Origin: Spisula solida
Taxonomy: Eukaryota > Mollusca > Bivalvia > Venerida > Mactridae
DNA: 64,000 nucleotides
Direction of reading: 5' to 3'
Assembly: GCA_947247005.1 (NCBI GenBank)
Contig: OX365944.1
Span: forward strand, 18,327,501 to 18,391,500
Shown: one piece after another, positions 1-13,786 of the stretch
Position numbering within the stretch: the first letter of the stretch is position 1
Layout: each line of letters opens with the position of its first letter
Translations under genes and position numbers: made by a program
The notes under the pieces: model-generated
Seen by the model: the letters and a program-made list of their open reading frames with translations, nothing else
What the model was told of the DNA's origin: nothing
The model's database searches: none

Positions 1-157
1 CATAGATGCTAGTGGTAAGGCGTCATCGCCAATCGATGCAAAGGATAGACATAATTTGATCACTCGGCCATTGCAACAAGTCCGAAACATGTTGCGCAAA
101 TAATATGTATATCAATGTGATTATACCACTTTACACCAGTTACGGGTGGATACATGG

Positions 158-665
158 ATAAAAACACCGACAACATTTATTTTTACCATATAAAAACACC
201 GACAACATTTATTTTTATCATATAAAAGCACCGACAACGTTTATTTTTATCATATAAAAACACCGACAACGTTTATTTTTATCATATAAAAACACCGACA
301 ACATTTATTTTTACCATATAAAAACACCGACAACATTTATTTTTACCATATAAAAACACCGACAATATTTATTTTTATCATATAAAAACACCGACAACGT
401 TTATTTTTATCATATAAAAACACCGACAACGTTTATTTTTATCATATAAAAACACCTACAACATTTATTTTTACCATATAAAAACACCAACAACATTTAT
501 TTTTATCATATAAAAACACCAACAACATTTATTTTTACCATATAAAAACACCGACAACATTTATTTTTACCATATAAAAACACCGACAACATTTATTTTT
601 ATCATATAAAAACACCGACAACATTTATTTTTACCATATAAAAACACCGACAACATTTATTTTTA
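158..665. repeat. 32-bp minisatellite, about 16 copies
   Basis: Unit reads taaaaacaccgacaacattt followed by atttttaccata. Two sub-variants alternate irregularly (cattta..acca and cgttta..atca). It ends cleanly at ttatttttaagtca. Confidence 0.95.
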
Positions 666-2920
666 AGTCACTCTTCTGTTCATAGTTCCCTGTAAACTAA
701 GTGTACTTATGTATGGCATACACACAAAAACACACACGTACACTTGGAGGCACTTATAACTGTGCACTTACACAAATCTCACTATCTCAGTATTTAGTGC
801 ATATATTTTGTTGACATTTGCAGTAAGTGTAGTTAAATTTTATTTTATAACACACAATATTTAGGAAACGTTAGCACATAATTCAGTGTGGCGTAAAAGT
901 GCGAATGCACGCAATCTGCTCAGACCTCAAATGCACAGTTTTTTAACAGCTAAGAACGCGTCTGCCTGGGCAATAAGACTATGCACTGTTGTCGCAATAA
1001 CGCCACGTTTAAAGGGCAATCTCAGTGACAGTTGATCGGAGCATCACATGTCGCTCGAATCCACATACTATGAAATCCGACGAGACAGAGCAGAGAAACG
1101 ACGTTGACAAATTTTAACATGAACGGAAAGACAGACAGGTAGAACATGGCTCCAAAACCATGTTGTGTGTCAACTAACAACCAAATACAAACATTTTCGT
1201 TCAAAAATACTAACAATCAAAAAGGCTATTAAGAATTGAAAACTGCACAGTTATACATGTAAGTGCCTTCAAATGTATGATCGATTTCACGCACGTTCTT
1301 TCACATCAACGCACCAACGTCGTGAGCATTTATTTACAGAATACCATAAGTTCTTATTCACAATGGTTCAAAGAATACATGTACACAAGCTCGATCATAC
1401 AGACATAATATTACAAAATAATATATTATTGACGTAGTCTACATTCACTTGGTTAATGTATACAATTCCTAAGAAACATTGACTTTTTTAGCCTGGTAGA
1501 AAATGGTAAAACATAGCGCCTGGTGTTATCTTCCCAAACAGTATGTCGCATAAATTAGACTTCAATATAGCTTTTTGTTATTTAGTTAGAAATAAATCAG
1601 TTGAGAGCCGTTTCTATTAGTTTCTATGGTAACTTGAGTGCCACTGAATACGTAATATCTCTTATTAGATGAAATAAATGTCTTTTTTCTGCTGGTGACA
1701 TTTACTGATACGTTTTCCTCTACGTGACTTTCTCGCACACAACTGTTAATGTGACTTTAAGAAATACAAAGTTCAAGTTACAAACGTGTTCACCCAGACA
1801 TAAAAATGCACTTCTGCAACATTGGATGCGTACAATACCTTCTACGAACTATAAACGGGGTGAACGCACTAACCACTCAACTTTTTGCTCCCTTTCGCTA
1901 TGCTTTCATTTAGTTGAACGGTTTTAATGGGATTCTCACTTTAGAATTCATATATTCAGATTCATTGGAGCCTAGACATTTTTGTATTTGTATTTTTGAG
2001 CACAGGCCAAATTATTTCCACCGAACTCTTACGCAGATGATTTTTAGCAGTTTCGCATTTTCTCACTAGCTAGTAGTGATGGACAGCTTTCCTGCATTGA
2101 TTATAGAATATATATCGTGCACGCTTGCATATTACACTTTGGGAAGTAACGGACAACTTACCCATGTAAGGGTGATATTGCCCTAGCCAATATGTCACAG
2201 AGGTGCAGAAACTGGAACAGACAGGCTAGCGCCCTATAAATAATCTAAGCTAGATTGACAGCCCCTGTGGTTAGGTTTTGCTAAAGACCAACTTTCGCAA
2301 AGGGAACAACCTCTTTCAGGGAAAATACTAAAGGAAATAGTTATCTTACTTGGGCCCAACCACATTTTATGGAAACATCAAAAGTTACAGAAAAATGCTG
2401 TAGAGAAATAACTGTCGACGATAAGTAACAATAAATTGGAACATTTCTTACAAACATAAAGTATGGTGTCAGGTCAAATGGCACTACTTTATTAAAGCAT
2501 TTACGCTAGCGTAATTCGAAGTTTTCCGTAAATATCACTTACGTCGATAATAATTGCTCAATTGCGTTTTAGTAAGACAGTTTTCACATTTCCTGTCGTA
2601 AATATACGCAAACTCAGACCGACCGAGAGTAAGCAACTATGAATGCAGTGAGGGGAAATTGACACTTGCTTTTGATTTCGGCTGCTACGTGTTTTTAAGA
2701 CTGTGATTAGTAACAACACAACTTTAATCATAAAACTAAATGTATTGGTCCAGAACTTATCGAATGTATAGGTATATTTTTTATTCTGGTACCCATTCTT
2801 TTAGTGAAATTGTGGCCCGGCCTACGTTCAATATGCAATACTTTTACGTACGTGATAGCAACAACTCGCGATCGATTAGTAAAACAAGCTTAGGAATTTG
2901 TGTAATAGAAATACGTATAC
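666..2920. other. No gene recognised
   Basis: AT-rich DNA with short CA-rich runs at 721-745. Short open frames (for example 1724-1927) have no recognisable content, splice partners or family. Confidence 0.5.
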
Positions 2921-2928
2921 GTAGACTC

Positions 2929-3193
2929 AGGGGTGTCAACAGGGCCAATTTAAAAATCAGGAAAATTTTATGCGGCCGACCGTTTTTGCCAAACAAGAGG
3001 CCTTCAAAGACATTGTTTCCTTAATTAACTCAGTTTGTATTAAGACAATCCTTCTGAGCAGATTAAATGTACCATAACTTCGCCATTTCTTGAGATATTT
3101 TCATCCAATAACTTTTATTTTGGTCAGAAATCATAGATCTTATTGAATAGACAAATCCGGAATTCCGAATTAATCAGGAATATTGACACCCCT
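2929..3193. mobile_element. hAT-like non-autonomous element, copy 1
   Basis: 265 bp. Ends AGGGGTGTCAA / TTGACACCCCT are inverted repeats and are flanked by near-identical 8-bp duplications GTAGACTC (2921-2928) and GTAGACTA (3194-3201), as expected of hAT transposition. A second copy with matching interior lies at 55373-55636. No coding. Confidence 0.7.
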
Positions 3194-3203
3194 GTAGACT
3201 AAA

Positions 3204-3572
3204 GGCCAGAGTTCTTTTATTTTTCGTTACTCGGACCCTCCTGCCCAATTTTTTGGCATTTTCAAAAAAAAATTTGAAAAACTGGAAAAAAAAACATTGC
3301 ATATAATGTTTTGATGATAAATGGACCAGCCTTGTATTATTATTTCATTATTTTGTTAATAATAAGTTTTATTATATTAGTGTTTCACTGCAGTGTACTA
3401 GTCTTAAGATAAATTGGCTGTTTTCTTGAAAACTAACATTGTTGTTGAGTGTTGATTGCTTTAAATCGGACCGTCATTGACTATTTTACCACCAACATAT
3501 TATGGAAGCTATATTTTTGGAGGTTTTTTTCTGAAAAATAACCGAGTAACAAAAAATTAAAAAACTCTGGCC
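3204..3572. mobile_element. TIR element (GGCCAGAGTT ends)
   Basis: 369 bp. Ends GGCCAGAGTTCTTTTATTTT and its near-complement at 3541-3572, about 33 bp, include TTACTCGG. Flanks TAAA and TAAG suggest a TAA-type target, possibly PIF/Harbinger-like. It sits right beside the hAT-like element. Confidence 0.6.
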
Positions 3573-4384
3573 TAAGTGACATTTACGCAATGTTTGATGA
3601 TAATTCCAAAAGAAAAGACACAGTGGTATAAAAAATCATTTTCGCAATACAAGTGTTCCTTTTAACTATACAGTGGTTATTACATTAATCAGGTTATCGA
3701 CGATATTTGATGTATCCCATGTCGTTGACTGGCTGCCTACGACAGACAGGTTGTATACCCAATAATTTGCATCATGTTAGGAATGTATGTACTGTTTTCT
3801 GTATAACTTTATTTACGAGCAAAGATCTAACGTATCTTTGAAATTACATTTGGCTCTCAATATACTAGTATCTAGATCTGTTTAATATCCTACTTTGGAA
3901 CATAACTATTGTTTATATGTTACCCAGGGAATAATAACGTTATAAAATTGTTATACTTTCATCAAAACTAATAGTTTCTAGAGATGTATCATGAGATTAT
4001 TATAACATGGGATGTTTAATGTCCTGAATGTTTTAATGCATAATCAATGTAAAAGCGTAGTGTCTAATATGCAGTGCCGATGCAAAATTTTGTTGTATAA
4101 TATTTTCATACCAAATACAATTTATATAACACTCTCATCAAATAAATAAAACAATACCAAGTCAAGTCAATTATAAAAACAATAGAAAATGATATTTTAC
4201 ATCGTCCAGTTCGTACACGTGTTAAAGTGAAAATAAAGCAGAAGAAACTATTGATAAACATAAACGGGTGTATTTCTAAATCACATGGTCGTGATTATTG
4301 TTTATGACTTTTGCAAAACGTAGAATTATGAAACCTTCTAAAATAAAATTAATCAAAGACTCCGTACATTTTAAACGTTTATTC

Positions 4385-4979
4385 AAGGACAAGGTGCATT
4401 TAGGGCTTAGTTTGGTCTGGTGTTTCGTCAAAAAAAAATGCATTTTCCTATAAATCTGTCCTATATTTCTAATAACCTAACACTGTTTTTCAAAAACTTA
4501 AGCATACATACTCCAATTTCTCTCGTAATATGTCTTCTATAGATATGTCCTGTTTAACAAAAAATGTCATTTTAGCCATTTTTCATGGATTTTCATGACT
4601 CAAAACCTTCCCAAAAACCACAATCATGGCATTCTTGCTACATTTTCTTATTTTATACATATTTCAATAAAAATATGCAGACCACCGAGTATGTATAAAT
4701 ATTGAAGTGTAGCAAGACAGTCATCGTGTTTATTGGAAGGTTTTATGTCATAAATAGTAGTGGTGGAAACAGCAAAAACGACATTTTTGGTTAAACATGA
4801 CCTATTTTCCGCAGTTTTGTTAACGGATTACATAGGAAATTTGGATATGATTGTATGCTCATTTTTTTACATTGGTAGTGTTAAGTTATTAGAATTATTA
4901 TAACGAATTTATAAGAACATGCACTTTTATTGTTTTAAAATCACAGGGCCAAAATAAGCCATTTGCGAACCTTGTCCTT
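4385..4979. mobile_element. Foldback element with long arms
   Basis: Outer ends AAGGACAAGGT / ACCTTGTCCTT. The interior is also inverted: tgtttaacaaaaaatgtcat (about 4551) pairs with the segment ending near 4800, including the tagcaaga / ttcttgcta pair. About 595 bp, no coding. Confidence 0.65.
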
Positions 4980-5006
4980 CGTAATGATGCCGAAAACATG
5001 AAGTTT

Positions 5007-5022
5007 CCCCCCCCCCCCCCCC
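5007..5022. repeat. Poly-C tract
   Basis: Sixteen consecutive C residues. Confidence 0.95.
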
Positions 5023-5449
5023 AAACAATCTCTAACGCACGGATCAACATCTAGGAATTTATCCCCCGATATAGCTATAAATCTAGATCACTCAAGTGGT
5101 ATCAAAACCACCTGTCTCACAGTGGTATTTACGTAAAAAGTAGAACCACTTGTCTCAGACAGCTTTTTATGTTGCCCTTGAGACTAAATAGAACACATTG
5201 AACTATATATTATTGTCAATAACGAACAAGTGGGTTACCATGTTGCTATATTTGCTTAAGATGCATCCATAAATAGAACATTATAATTGAATTGGGGATA
5301 AAATATCTTTGCATATCAAAGTCATATCCAATACGTCATTCTCAGACAGAAATGTAACAATATTCTTTTAGATTGTCAATTCGTCCATGGCTAAATAAGG
5401 AAAATATGTCGTTGCCCTGTACTTCCCATGGTAGTTTAAGTTTTAAAAT

Positions 5450-6470
5450 TTGGACGCCGAAGGTCTTGTTCGAGAGGGCTTCGGGAGTGCTTCGGGGTAA
5501 TCGGAAACCCATCGGCAACAGTTCGGGGTGTTCGGGAACACATCGTCATTCATTCGGCACCTTCGGGAAGCCTTCTGCGAGGCTTCGTAATCATTTTAAC
5601 CATGCCGAAAGCTCCCCGAATACGACGAATGGATGAGTTATACACACGGAAGCTATGCTGATCATGTTAAGAAACATGCCGAATAGTTGCCGAAGGCGCC
5701 GATTGTGAATGGAACGGATGCCGAGTCGAAGCAATATTTCCCGAACTATACAAGAGCGACTGCGGAAGCGATGAAGTCAGGTTGCCGATAGTTTTAATCT
5801 TGAATATATCGTTTTTCATCATGATCCTACAAACAAAGGACAGGCTACCAAATAGGGTTGTGTCAGACCCTATAGAAAACGATGACATAACCAGTGTCTC
5901 ATGGTCTTCAGCTATTAAAGAAAAACACCGGAAAGAGACACCCGGTATATCTACCTTGGACTGTAAGTTTTTTTCATGAGCTTAATATGTCAGTGTTTTT
6001 ATACCTGAAACTAAGTCATTCAACTCTTGTGTAGCTGAAAATATGTCTTTTATTTTTTATAGCTGAAAATAGCGAGATTAATGTCGTCTTCCATCAATCG
6101 TATTCAACGTTCAACTGATAACAAGATAGTAGTTCGGCATCGTTTATATACATCGGCAACCTTTCAGCATTCTATCGGCATCGATTCGTGAACACTTCCG
6201 CATATTCTGCAAAGTAACCGCAACCTTTCCGCATGATCGGAAAACATTCGGGACCAAATCCTGAACTGTCGGCATTCATTCGCGTTGCGTTCGGCTACTT
6301 CGTATATGTTTCGGCGTTTATATTGCAACATTTCGTATAACGAACCACGAATACATCCCGAACGATCCCGATGGCAAAGATTTATTGATAATTGATCCCG
6401 AAAGGTTCCCGAAGCAAGCAAATTGTAATCGGCTCCCCTTCCGCATATCATCGGGGTCTAGTGGACGGCA
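5450..6470. repeat. CG-rich island of short TTCGGG / GCCGA motifs, two blocks
   Basis: Blocks at about 5450-5740 and 6120-6470 are crowded with ttcggg, cccgaa, tcggca and tgccga in both orientations without a fixed period; an ordinary AT-rich stretch separates them. The first block is mainly ttcggg on +, the second mainly cccgaa/tcggca. Open frames here follow from the low stop density and show no protein family. Confidence 0.6.
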
Positions 6471-6479
6471 GGTCTAATG

Positions 6480-7440
6480 TAGCTTAACATGGCATCTAAG
6501 TACTAGTTTCTATTTTTTTCTGACAAGCAACTTCCCACAATTTTCCTTATTCAAACGGCTATGGAACAGTTTCCTTATGACGCCATTCATTTCGTTTAAG
6601 TTGTTATGTAGATGAAACAATTACTAAGTTCAGACCAATTTTGTTTTTGTTTTTTGGCAATTATCATATCAACTAAAGTATACCTACGAACATGCGCTAT
6701 AACTAAGTTTGGTTACTAAGCTTTGTGAAATTAAAAAGTAATTGCGCAATAAGGTTTAGAAACTGTTCTTAAATGAGAAAAAGACATGCAATTCGATTTA
6801 AGTACTTGGATAATATACAAATGTAGTACATCGTCTTAGATTTATTTTTTCTCATGAATTACTGATAAACTATAAACAAATAGAAATAGCTTTTGTCTAC
6901 TGTCCGACCTTCAAAGGACTTGACAAAAACGTTTTCCGTAAACCCCATCTTCAATATGGTTGACGTATAGAATCACCTCTCACTGACGATTTTGTTTTAA
7001 CTCCACGAGCGGTGAGATATTTGTTAAACTGGAAGCCAAATAGGCACTTTTCGGTGCGTTTTTCCTGAATATTATAAAAAAATACTTATGCTATGAATAT
7101 TCCAATGCATAAAGATTAGGAAGCCGAAATTTTAAGTTATCCTTGGCCGAATTCCAATATCAAATCTTAAAATAAAAGATTGGCGAAGAAAAATGTTACC
7201 TTGACCGTCAAATACGCTGAGAATAATCGAACCCGTAAACTTCCGCCGTTACGTATTCAAAAAAAAACAAGTGAAGTCTAAATAGGAAGAAATACCCCAT
7301 AAAATGTGCACATCAAACACGCACAAACTTCCACCATTAATCCGTCATTTACAATGATGAGGAAAAACTACTGTAACATTACAACAGAAAAGGGAACAAA
7401 AATGATTATAAACATGCAAGTTTTTGACTGACAAAAATGA
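6480..7440. other. No gene or repeat recognised
   Basis: AT-rich unique-looking sequence; no open frame longer than chance and no inverted repeat that I could see. Confidence 0.4.
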
Positions 7441-7443
7441 AAC

Positions 7444-8236
7444 TATAGCACGGATATTTTGACATGATTCTGACCTTTATGCATGAATATATTACAATGG
7501 CCTTGCAGTGAATATATTAGTCAGTCTCCAGGAAAACCTGCTATATTGACATTATGTAATTCCTGCATGTATCAAGGTTTTGAAAAAGCTTTCAAATAAG
7601 AAAAAATGACATATCTATAGATTCAATTTTAAGTCATTTATCCATATATCACTATATCTTAGCTTTAAAATGTCTTACATATTGTATGCATTATGTCGAA
7701 ATCATTGACTTCGTTGCTATGGTGACCACTTTCAGAAAAACGAGGAGTTAGTTGATTAAAACAGTAGTAGCATTTCTTTAAATGTGAACATTTCAAATTT
7801 GGATGTATATTTTAAAACTTAAAACGTCATTCTAAAACTTGATACCATTTTGACCAGTTTATGTAAAGAATTGATCAAATGCAGTATTTATAAAGCTGTA
7901 ACTTCCTTAGAAATCAAGATACTAACAAAATTTCTTTTGTATTTTGCTTCATTAAGATTACTCTTTCAAATAATAAAAAATCTCAAAATCATTTTTTTTG
8001 GTCAAAATAGCAGGTTTTCCTGGAGACTTACGGCTCATATATATATACTTCCGCGAGCAAATCGTGCAATAGGGGTCGTTTAGATTTGTCTGGGCATTAC
8101 ACCTCGAGTGTTTTCGTGATACTTTCCGCTTATGAAAACATACAACCGGGATTATAAATATAGACAATATATCAGCTGTTAAATTATGCTAATTATGATA
8201 TAATGTCAAGAATCGTGTCAAATTCTCTGGACTATA
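7444..8236 (-). mobile_element. MITE family A, copy 1, split by a nested element
   Basis: Ends TATAGCACGGATATTTTGAC (7444) and ATTCTCTGGACTATA (to 8236) match the ends of the 260-bp copy at 17515-17774. Inner parts gacctttatgcatgaatata (7469 on) and cgcgagcaaatcg (8052 on) also match that copy in reverse. The gap between them holds the nested element at 7523-8027. Confidence 0.75.
7523..8027. mobile_element. TIR element nested in MITE A copy 1
   Basis: Ends GTCTCCAGGAAAACCTGCTA (from 7525) and TAGCAGGTTTTCCTGGAGAC (to 8027) are perfect inverted repeats. Possible TTA target duplication (ttagtca before, ttacgg after). About 505 bp, AT-rich, no transposase recognised. Confidence 0.75.
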
Positions 8237-8383
8237 CCACAAATAAAGGACATTGACACCAAATTATACGTCTTACGTGTTGTTCCCTTAAACGTATGAA
8301 CATTAATGAAACCAAATGGTGATCGATATTAGAATTAAACCAGATTAGACATTTTCATATTATACATGTACATGCAAGACCGT

Positions 8384-8454
8384 CCCTTTGGTGCAACAAG
8401 GTTGTATCTCACCATACAGTATATATTAAGATACAACCTTGTTGCACCAAAGGG
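8384..8454. repeat. Perfect 26-bp hairpin
   Basis: Arms 8384-8409 (ccctttggtgcaacaagg...) and 8429-8454 are exact reverse complements with a 19-base AT-rich loop. Probably a tiny MITE; a hairpin RNA is possible if transcribed. Confidence 0.85.
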
Positions 8455-8549
8455 AGTGTTCCGTGTGACCTTCTTAAATCGTTTCATCCTTTCCCAAGTT
8501 CATTTCTTTGAGTTTTAAGCATATCATATAAAAAGATAATATCAAAAAC

Positions 8550-8620
8550 AACAAAAAGGACAAAAAGGACAGAAAAGGCAGCACACAACAGAAACAGCTG
8601 AGCACAAAAATGCATAAATA
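8550..8620. repeat. Fragment of the 41-kb TIR element family
   Basis: aaggacagaaaaggcagcac followed by acaacagaaacagctgagcac resembles 41083-41125. Only one end is present. Confidence 0.5.
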
Positions 8621-9765
8621 GGTCCACACAAAAAATAAAAATAACGAATCACAAGCCCACGTAACAAAGACCAACACAAAACTGAACAAGAAAAGAAACA
8701 GCTAGAAAGTTCTACTCTCAAGTGTAAATTTTGCCCAATTAGCAACACCGTAAATTTGATAGATTCCTTCTACTGCTCGGATAAGTTTTGTTTTTATCGC
8801 AGTATTGTGCTTACATATTAATGATAGTTTAGTGTGAGTCTCTTACATGTGACTTTCTGGTACATTATGTACACCTCCTCGGCATATTAATATCATGTTT
8901 ACTGTATAACTTGCCGTTTAAACTGTATAATATGACGTAAACTATATCTGCATTGTACGATTGTTGTCCCACTTATAGAATATCCAAAATGTTTATGCAA
9001 ACACGATATAAACTAAAATAAAACAGCATTTGCCATATGTTGTTATGTTGTTCTTATCAGTCAAATTACGCAAACTATTAATTAAAAAAAAATGATAACA
9101 CCTTCTAAAATCGCACATATTGAATAGAGAAATTTCGATTATATCTTGTCAGCCTGAAAATATCGGCCGTAAAAGACAGGTCAAATACATGTATAAGTAG
9201 GGCACCTCCCGTGCAATGTTCTTGATTAGGAAATGTAAAAATACAAGCAGTCAAAACCTGTTCATGAATCTCGGCATAGTTGTGTAATATCCACGACTGG
9301 TTGTGTTGTAAGTTAACGTTTCGTAATATGTGTATTAAAATATCTTCAGATCCAGACAGTTAGGCATTATAGAGTCAACACTGTACTGCATTCTAACTGG
9401 ATTATTGTGGGGTATATAATCCTTGATATGATAGCAGCTTTGTCAGAATATCTGTCGACTAATGTGACCGATCAGGATTATAATTAATCGTGACAGATAT
9501 CAGCAAAATATATTTGTCTTAAGCTGTCTATACAATAGTCCATATAATTATATAATGATATTAATTGGATGGGATGGAACCACTAATAACGAAATCGGTC
9601 CTCGACATTTTACCTAATTATGATGGCGTCTAAATAAAGGCTAGATTAAATTGCGTCTGACATTAAGTCAGAGAAAGTTCTTGAATTACCAAGCGTCTTT
9701 ATTTTTCGCTTCTGTTTTAACGTTTGACCTTCAATGCTTAACACACATCAAGAAAAGAAGCTGTA
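8621..9765. other. No gene recognised
   Basis: AT-rich sequence without a supported gene or clear repeat. Confidence 0.4.
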
Positions 9766-9767
9766 GA

Positions 9768-10500
9768 AAGCCGAGTTTTCATGGAGCGGTTTTTTACGGC
9801 GCGTAATATAGCCCCGATTACGCGCCGAAAAACTGTTATATGAAGCCGAAAACAGACGCGCTTTTTGGATAAAAACGATATTCGACATTACAAAAAGAAT
9901 TTCTATCTGAAATCGAATTTCCAGCCAGCTGTGAGATGGATAACAAAAATTCGACCTCAGCTAGAAATTCGACTTTTTTGTAAAGTCTAATATCCAACTC
10001 ACATCTAGCTGGAAATTTGAACTCAGCTAGAAATTAAACTCTTTGTTTAGTCGAATAATCCAACTCACAGCTAGCTAGAAATTCGACTTTTTGTGAAGAC
10101 GAAACTAATTCACAGATGGCTGGAAATTCCACCTCAGCTGGAAAATATTTAACTAACAGCTAGCTTGAAATTCAATTTCAGCTGGAAATTCGACTTTTTG
10201 TGAAGTCGAAACCAACTCACAAATGACTGGAAATTCGATTTCAGCTGGAAATTCGACTTTTAATCAAGTCGAATATCCAACTCACTCACAGATGGCTTGA
10301 AATTGGAACTCAGCTAGAAATTCGACGTTTTGTCAAATCGAATATCCAACTAACAGCTGACTGGATATTGGACACCAGCTGGAAATTGGCGAGGCTACAT
10401 GTATGTGAATATCGAACTCACTGCTAGCTCGTTATTGGCGTGCAGCTGGAAATTGAATTTCTAACTACGATCTTCCAACTTGCTGCCAACTTCTCGGAGC
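9768..10500. repeat. Degenerate tandem array of AGCTGGAAATTCGAC-type units, headed by a hairpin
   Basis: Begins with a CG-rich hairpin (arms 9793-9807 and 9817-9831, tttacggcgcgtaat). Then about eight imperfect units of roughly 65-70 bp, each with cagctggaaattcgac, ttttgtgaagtcgaa and ccaactcacag. Units carry the motif both as GTCGAA and TTCGAC. Confidence 0.7.
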
Positions 10501-11289
10501 TGATAATTATATCATTTTAAGTTACATCCATACAAAATGTAGTTATGTGTTACCATGATCATACTATTAAATAGTCTACTCATGGATTGTCAATGGTGTT
10601 GCTATTAATATGTAACGTAAAGAGACACGTATATAAGTTAGTGTCTGATTAGTGTGAATTTACTTTCTAGAAGTTCTTTTGTACTTTAGTACATTAAATT
10701 TATTTGTATCTCGTTTCGTTTCCTGTCTGTATGATATTCGTCCCTTTTGTGTTTTGCCATTTAGAAACGTTCTTCTCTGAACAAGACATGGAAGTAAAGA
10801 ATGTCAATTTGAAAATATTTCTAACATCCAAACCAATTTATGTTCTATTCAATGTACTGAATTACTTGATCAATGTCGGAAAACGGCCTGGTACTTTAAT
10901 AGTATTTAATAGTACTTAGTATTTTAATGCCCATCTGTTTTTTCCTCCATCTGTTATGACACTTATGGAGGAGATGAAGTCACTACATCGTTCAAAGAGT
11001 CGAAACTATGAGAACATGGTGTTGACGGCACCGTGCGAATATTGTAACTGACACATTTTGGTACAATCGGTTTATTTTTTAAGAAACAACTGACTTAACA
11101 GCGAGGTCCCACCGCTTAACATACTTTCTATTACTCTTGTTAGAACTTTATATCTATAAGATCCCCATAATTGCCCTTCTTAAACACTTTATATATTTAT
11201 TAATGAGTTGGCTGTGTCGGTTTGTCAAAATAAAGTTACATTTAATATTCATTTACATAAATTCTGATAAAGCAAGTATTTACAACATA
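10501..11289. other. No gene recognised
   Basis: The open frame at 10704-10919 has a hydrophobic start but no partner exons or recognisable family. Confidence 0.4.
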
Positions 11290-11291
11290 TA

Positions 11292-12276
11292 CGAGGGATG
11301 ATCCATATATAACGAGAAAATGCTTATAATTTTGTTATTACTAAGTATTTTCTAAAAATATTTAACATGGTGGTAAATACATATCTTAGGAGAAAACGAA
11401 CGAAATAATTTTCAAATGTATCGAAAAATAAATTGTTTAGAACTTTTTTGCCGACCTATGAAACCGGTAGGCGGGGCAACATCATTTTTGCACCTTTTAA
11501 CGTTATTCAGAATTCAACTTTGATCAATTTGACGATCACATACCTTAGGCCTTATTGTATTGATTTTTAAAAACTTTTCAGATTATCATCCTTCAATATT
11601 TATACGTCTTCGCCAATGCCATACAAAGTTGAAAAAGTCTCACGATAGTCATCCTTAGGACTTTAATTCAAAACACCAAACCTTTTCGTGCGTAGTTCTG
11701 ACGTTGACGTCACCATTACGTCCACTTTGCGTAAGATTACTAGCCTTTTTCCAGTCCATTTTTAATATGTTATTATGTTCACAAATCGAAGCTAATGACA
11801 TGACATGATCACGAAATGATTACTGAATATCGTGCACAATTTTATTATTACTTGTTTTCTTCAAAACTAAATATTTCATTGAAACTCTTTTGTCGTCGGT
11901 AATTTTTGCTATCACGGAACGATAACACGTGCGTGACGTAACGAATGACAACACAACCCGTGTTAGACGTCATCATCAGGCAGACGAGTCTTATGTGACC
12001 CAAAGTACCAATTGTCATCACGGTGCTACTGCTTACATGAAAACTGCAAGGGTTTGAATTTGCGTGAAAATGGTGAAAACTCCGAAAAATGCCCCGCCTT
12101 GCCGCATCGAGGGTTACCTTAGCAACCATAGATTTTAGCATGATGTCACTGTAATCATGAGCTTTCAGGGAAACATTGCTAATGTATGTTATTACTACCA
12201 GTCAAAGTTTTAGTAAAATCTTACGGATCATAACAAAATTATAAGCATTTTCTCGTTATATATGGATCATCCCTCG
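11292..12276. mobile_element. Mariner-type non-autonomous element 1
   Basis: 985 bp flanked by TA (11290-11291 and 12277-12278). TIRs of about 45 bp begin CGAGGGATGATCCATATATA and continue acgagaaaatgcttataatt. TA target and CGAGGG start are typical of Tc1/mariner. Interior frames (for example 11848-12141, -) do not resemble a transposase. Confidence 0.8.
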
Positions 12277-12278
12277 TA

Positions 12279-13784
12279 CATGTAATTATCTGACACTTAA
12301 AAGTACTACTTCCGTACTCTTTCACTATTTCTAGACCATATGTCATCATTATAGCAAATATCATCTCACAATTCTCATATTTCAAATTATTCAGAATATT
12401 TCTTCTCTTAAATTCCAGGCGATGCTTGCATGATGCTCTGGGCGAAGACGCTTACGGAGTACGTTTGTATATCGTCATAGTTTGTTCTGTTAAAGATCCA
12501 ATTACTCACACGGTATACATGTACTATTGAAGTTTCGGAAGCTATTAGATCATGTGTTATTGACGTATTTTTTTGTACTTTAGAAAGTACAATATCAATT
12601 TATTTTTCCTTCCTTATGTTTGATTTAATACTACTGTAAACCCATGTAGGAATATAGCATCACTTTTCAGAATTACATTTTAATCTTTATTTAATGCCAA
12701 TAAAATGGTACCTCAACTTGCATTATTTTTAATTATTTTAGAAAATTTAATTACTATTGACTGCAACGCCTCCGGTAGAATGTAGCGTCTAAGATGATAC
12801 TGTGCGAGTAAGTGGAAAATAGGACAAGGTCTCAGAAATACATAGCATCTTAAACGATCTGAAGCAATCCATAACATCATTTTGATAATTAGCTTACACA
12901 TATAAACCGATGTGCGAAGTTAAGTTTAGTACTGTAGTACTGTAGTTTCTTTAAACTCTGATAAATAGTCTCCGAGACATAGCGTGAACAAAATGAAAAC
13001 TGAAAAGGCAATGCGCTACTAGTATTACTCATTCTACAATTAATCCAACCAGTATGTACCGACGATATGCACAACAAAGCTGTTGAGAACTACCTTCCCA
13101 GTCCGATGTTTCATTTACTGTTTGGCACTATGAGTCCTAGTGGGGAAATAATGTACATGCGCTATATTAGGGAAGAGCTTCTTATTGAAACAAATTGTGT
13201 TAAATGTGTTATTCATATTTAGCCCTTTTGACTGGGCTGTTTCATGGAACAGGTTATTGTCTGGTTCCCGTCCCCAATATTTCAGTACTACTTCATCACG
13301 ACTACTGTAATATAAGGGATTGGAATGAGACTTTAACCTTCTCCACGAAAAAGCCCAATCTAAAAGCAGTGCCTAAATGAGGAAGCCCCGTAACATGAAT
13401 CACATCGTGAATTAGGTGAAGCTATAGAAGTTCTGTTTCGATGCCGAGAAGGAACATTTCTAGAAGGAAGAGAGTTCGATTAGTAAAGGTATGTGTATTA
13501 GTTCAGTAGATAGTTCGGTGAATGCGGATAATTTTGTTTTACTATTATCTCATGATCTCGTATTTCAGTTACATCTACTTCTTACCATATTCAATCAAAT
13601 TCCATTCCCTATAATTGCACCGTTATGTTAAATGACGTAAGTTCACCTTATTTTTCCACTGCATCGTTGGTAACGCCAATAAACATCAGCTCTTACTGAA
13701 GTGTCTACCTTCCGCATCCATCACACAGTCTACTGAATTTATACACACATTGTCACTTACCAAATATCTTTTTAGAATACCACG
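12279..13784. other. No gene recognised
   Basis: AT-rich, no supported coding or clear repeat. Confidence 0.4.
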
Positions 13785-13786
13785 TA

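Noticed and set aside
5373..6451. Frames of 87-95 codons
   Set aside because: They sit in the CG-rich motif island, where stop codons are rare.
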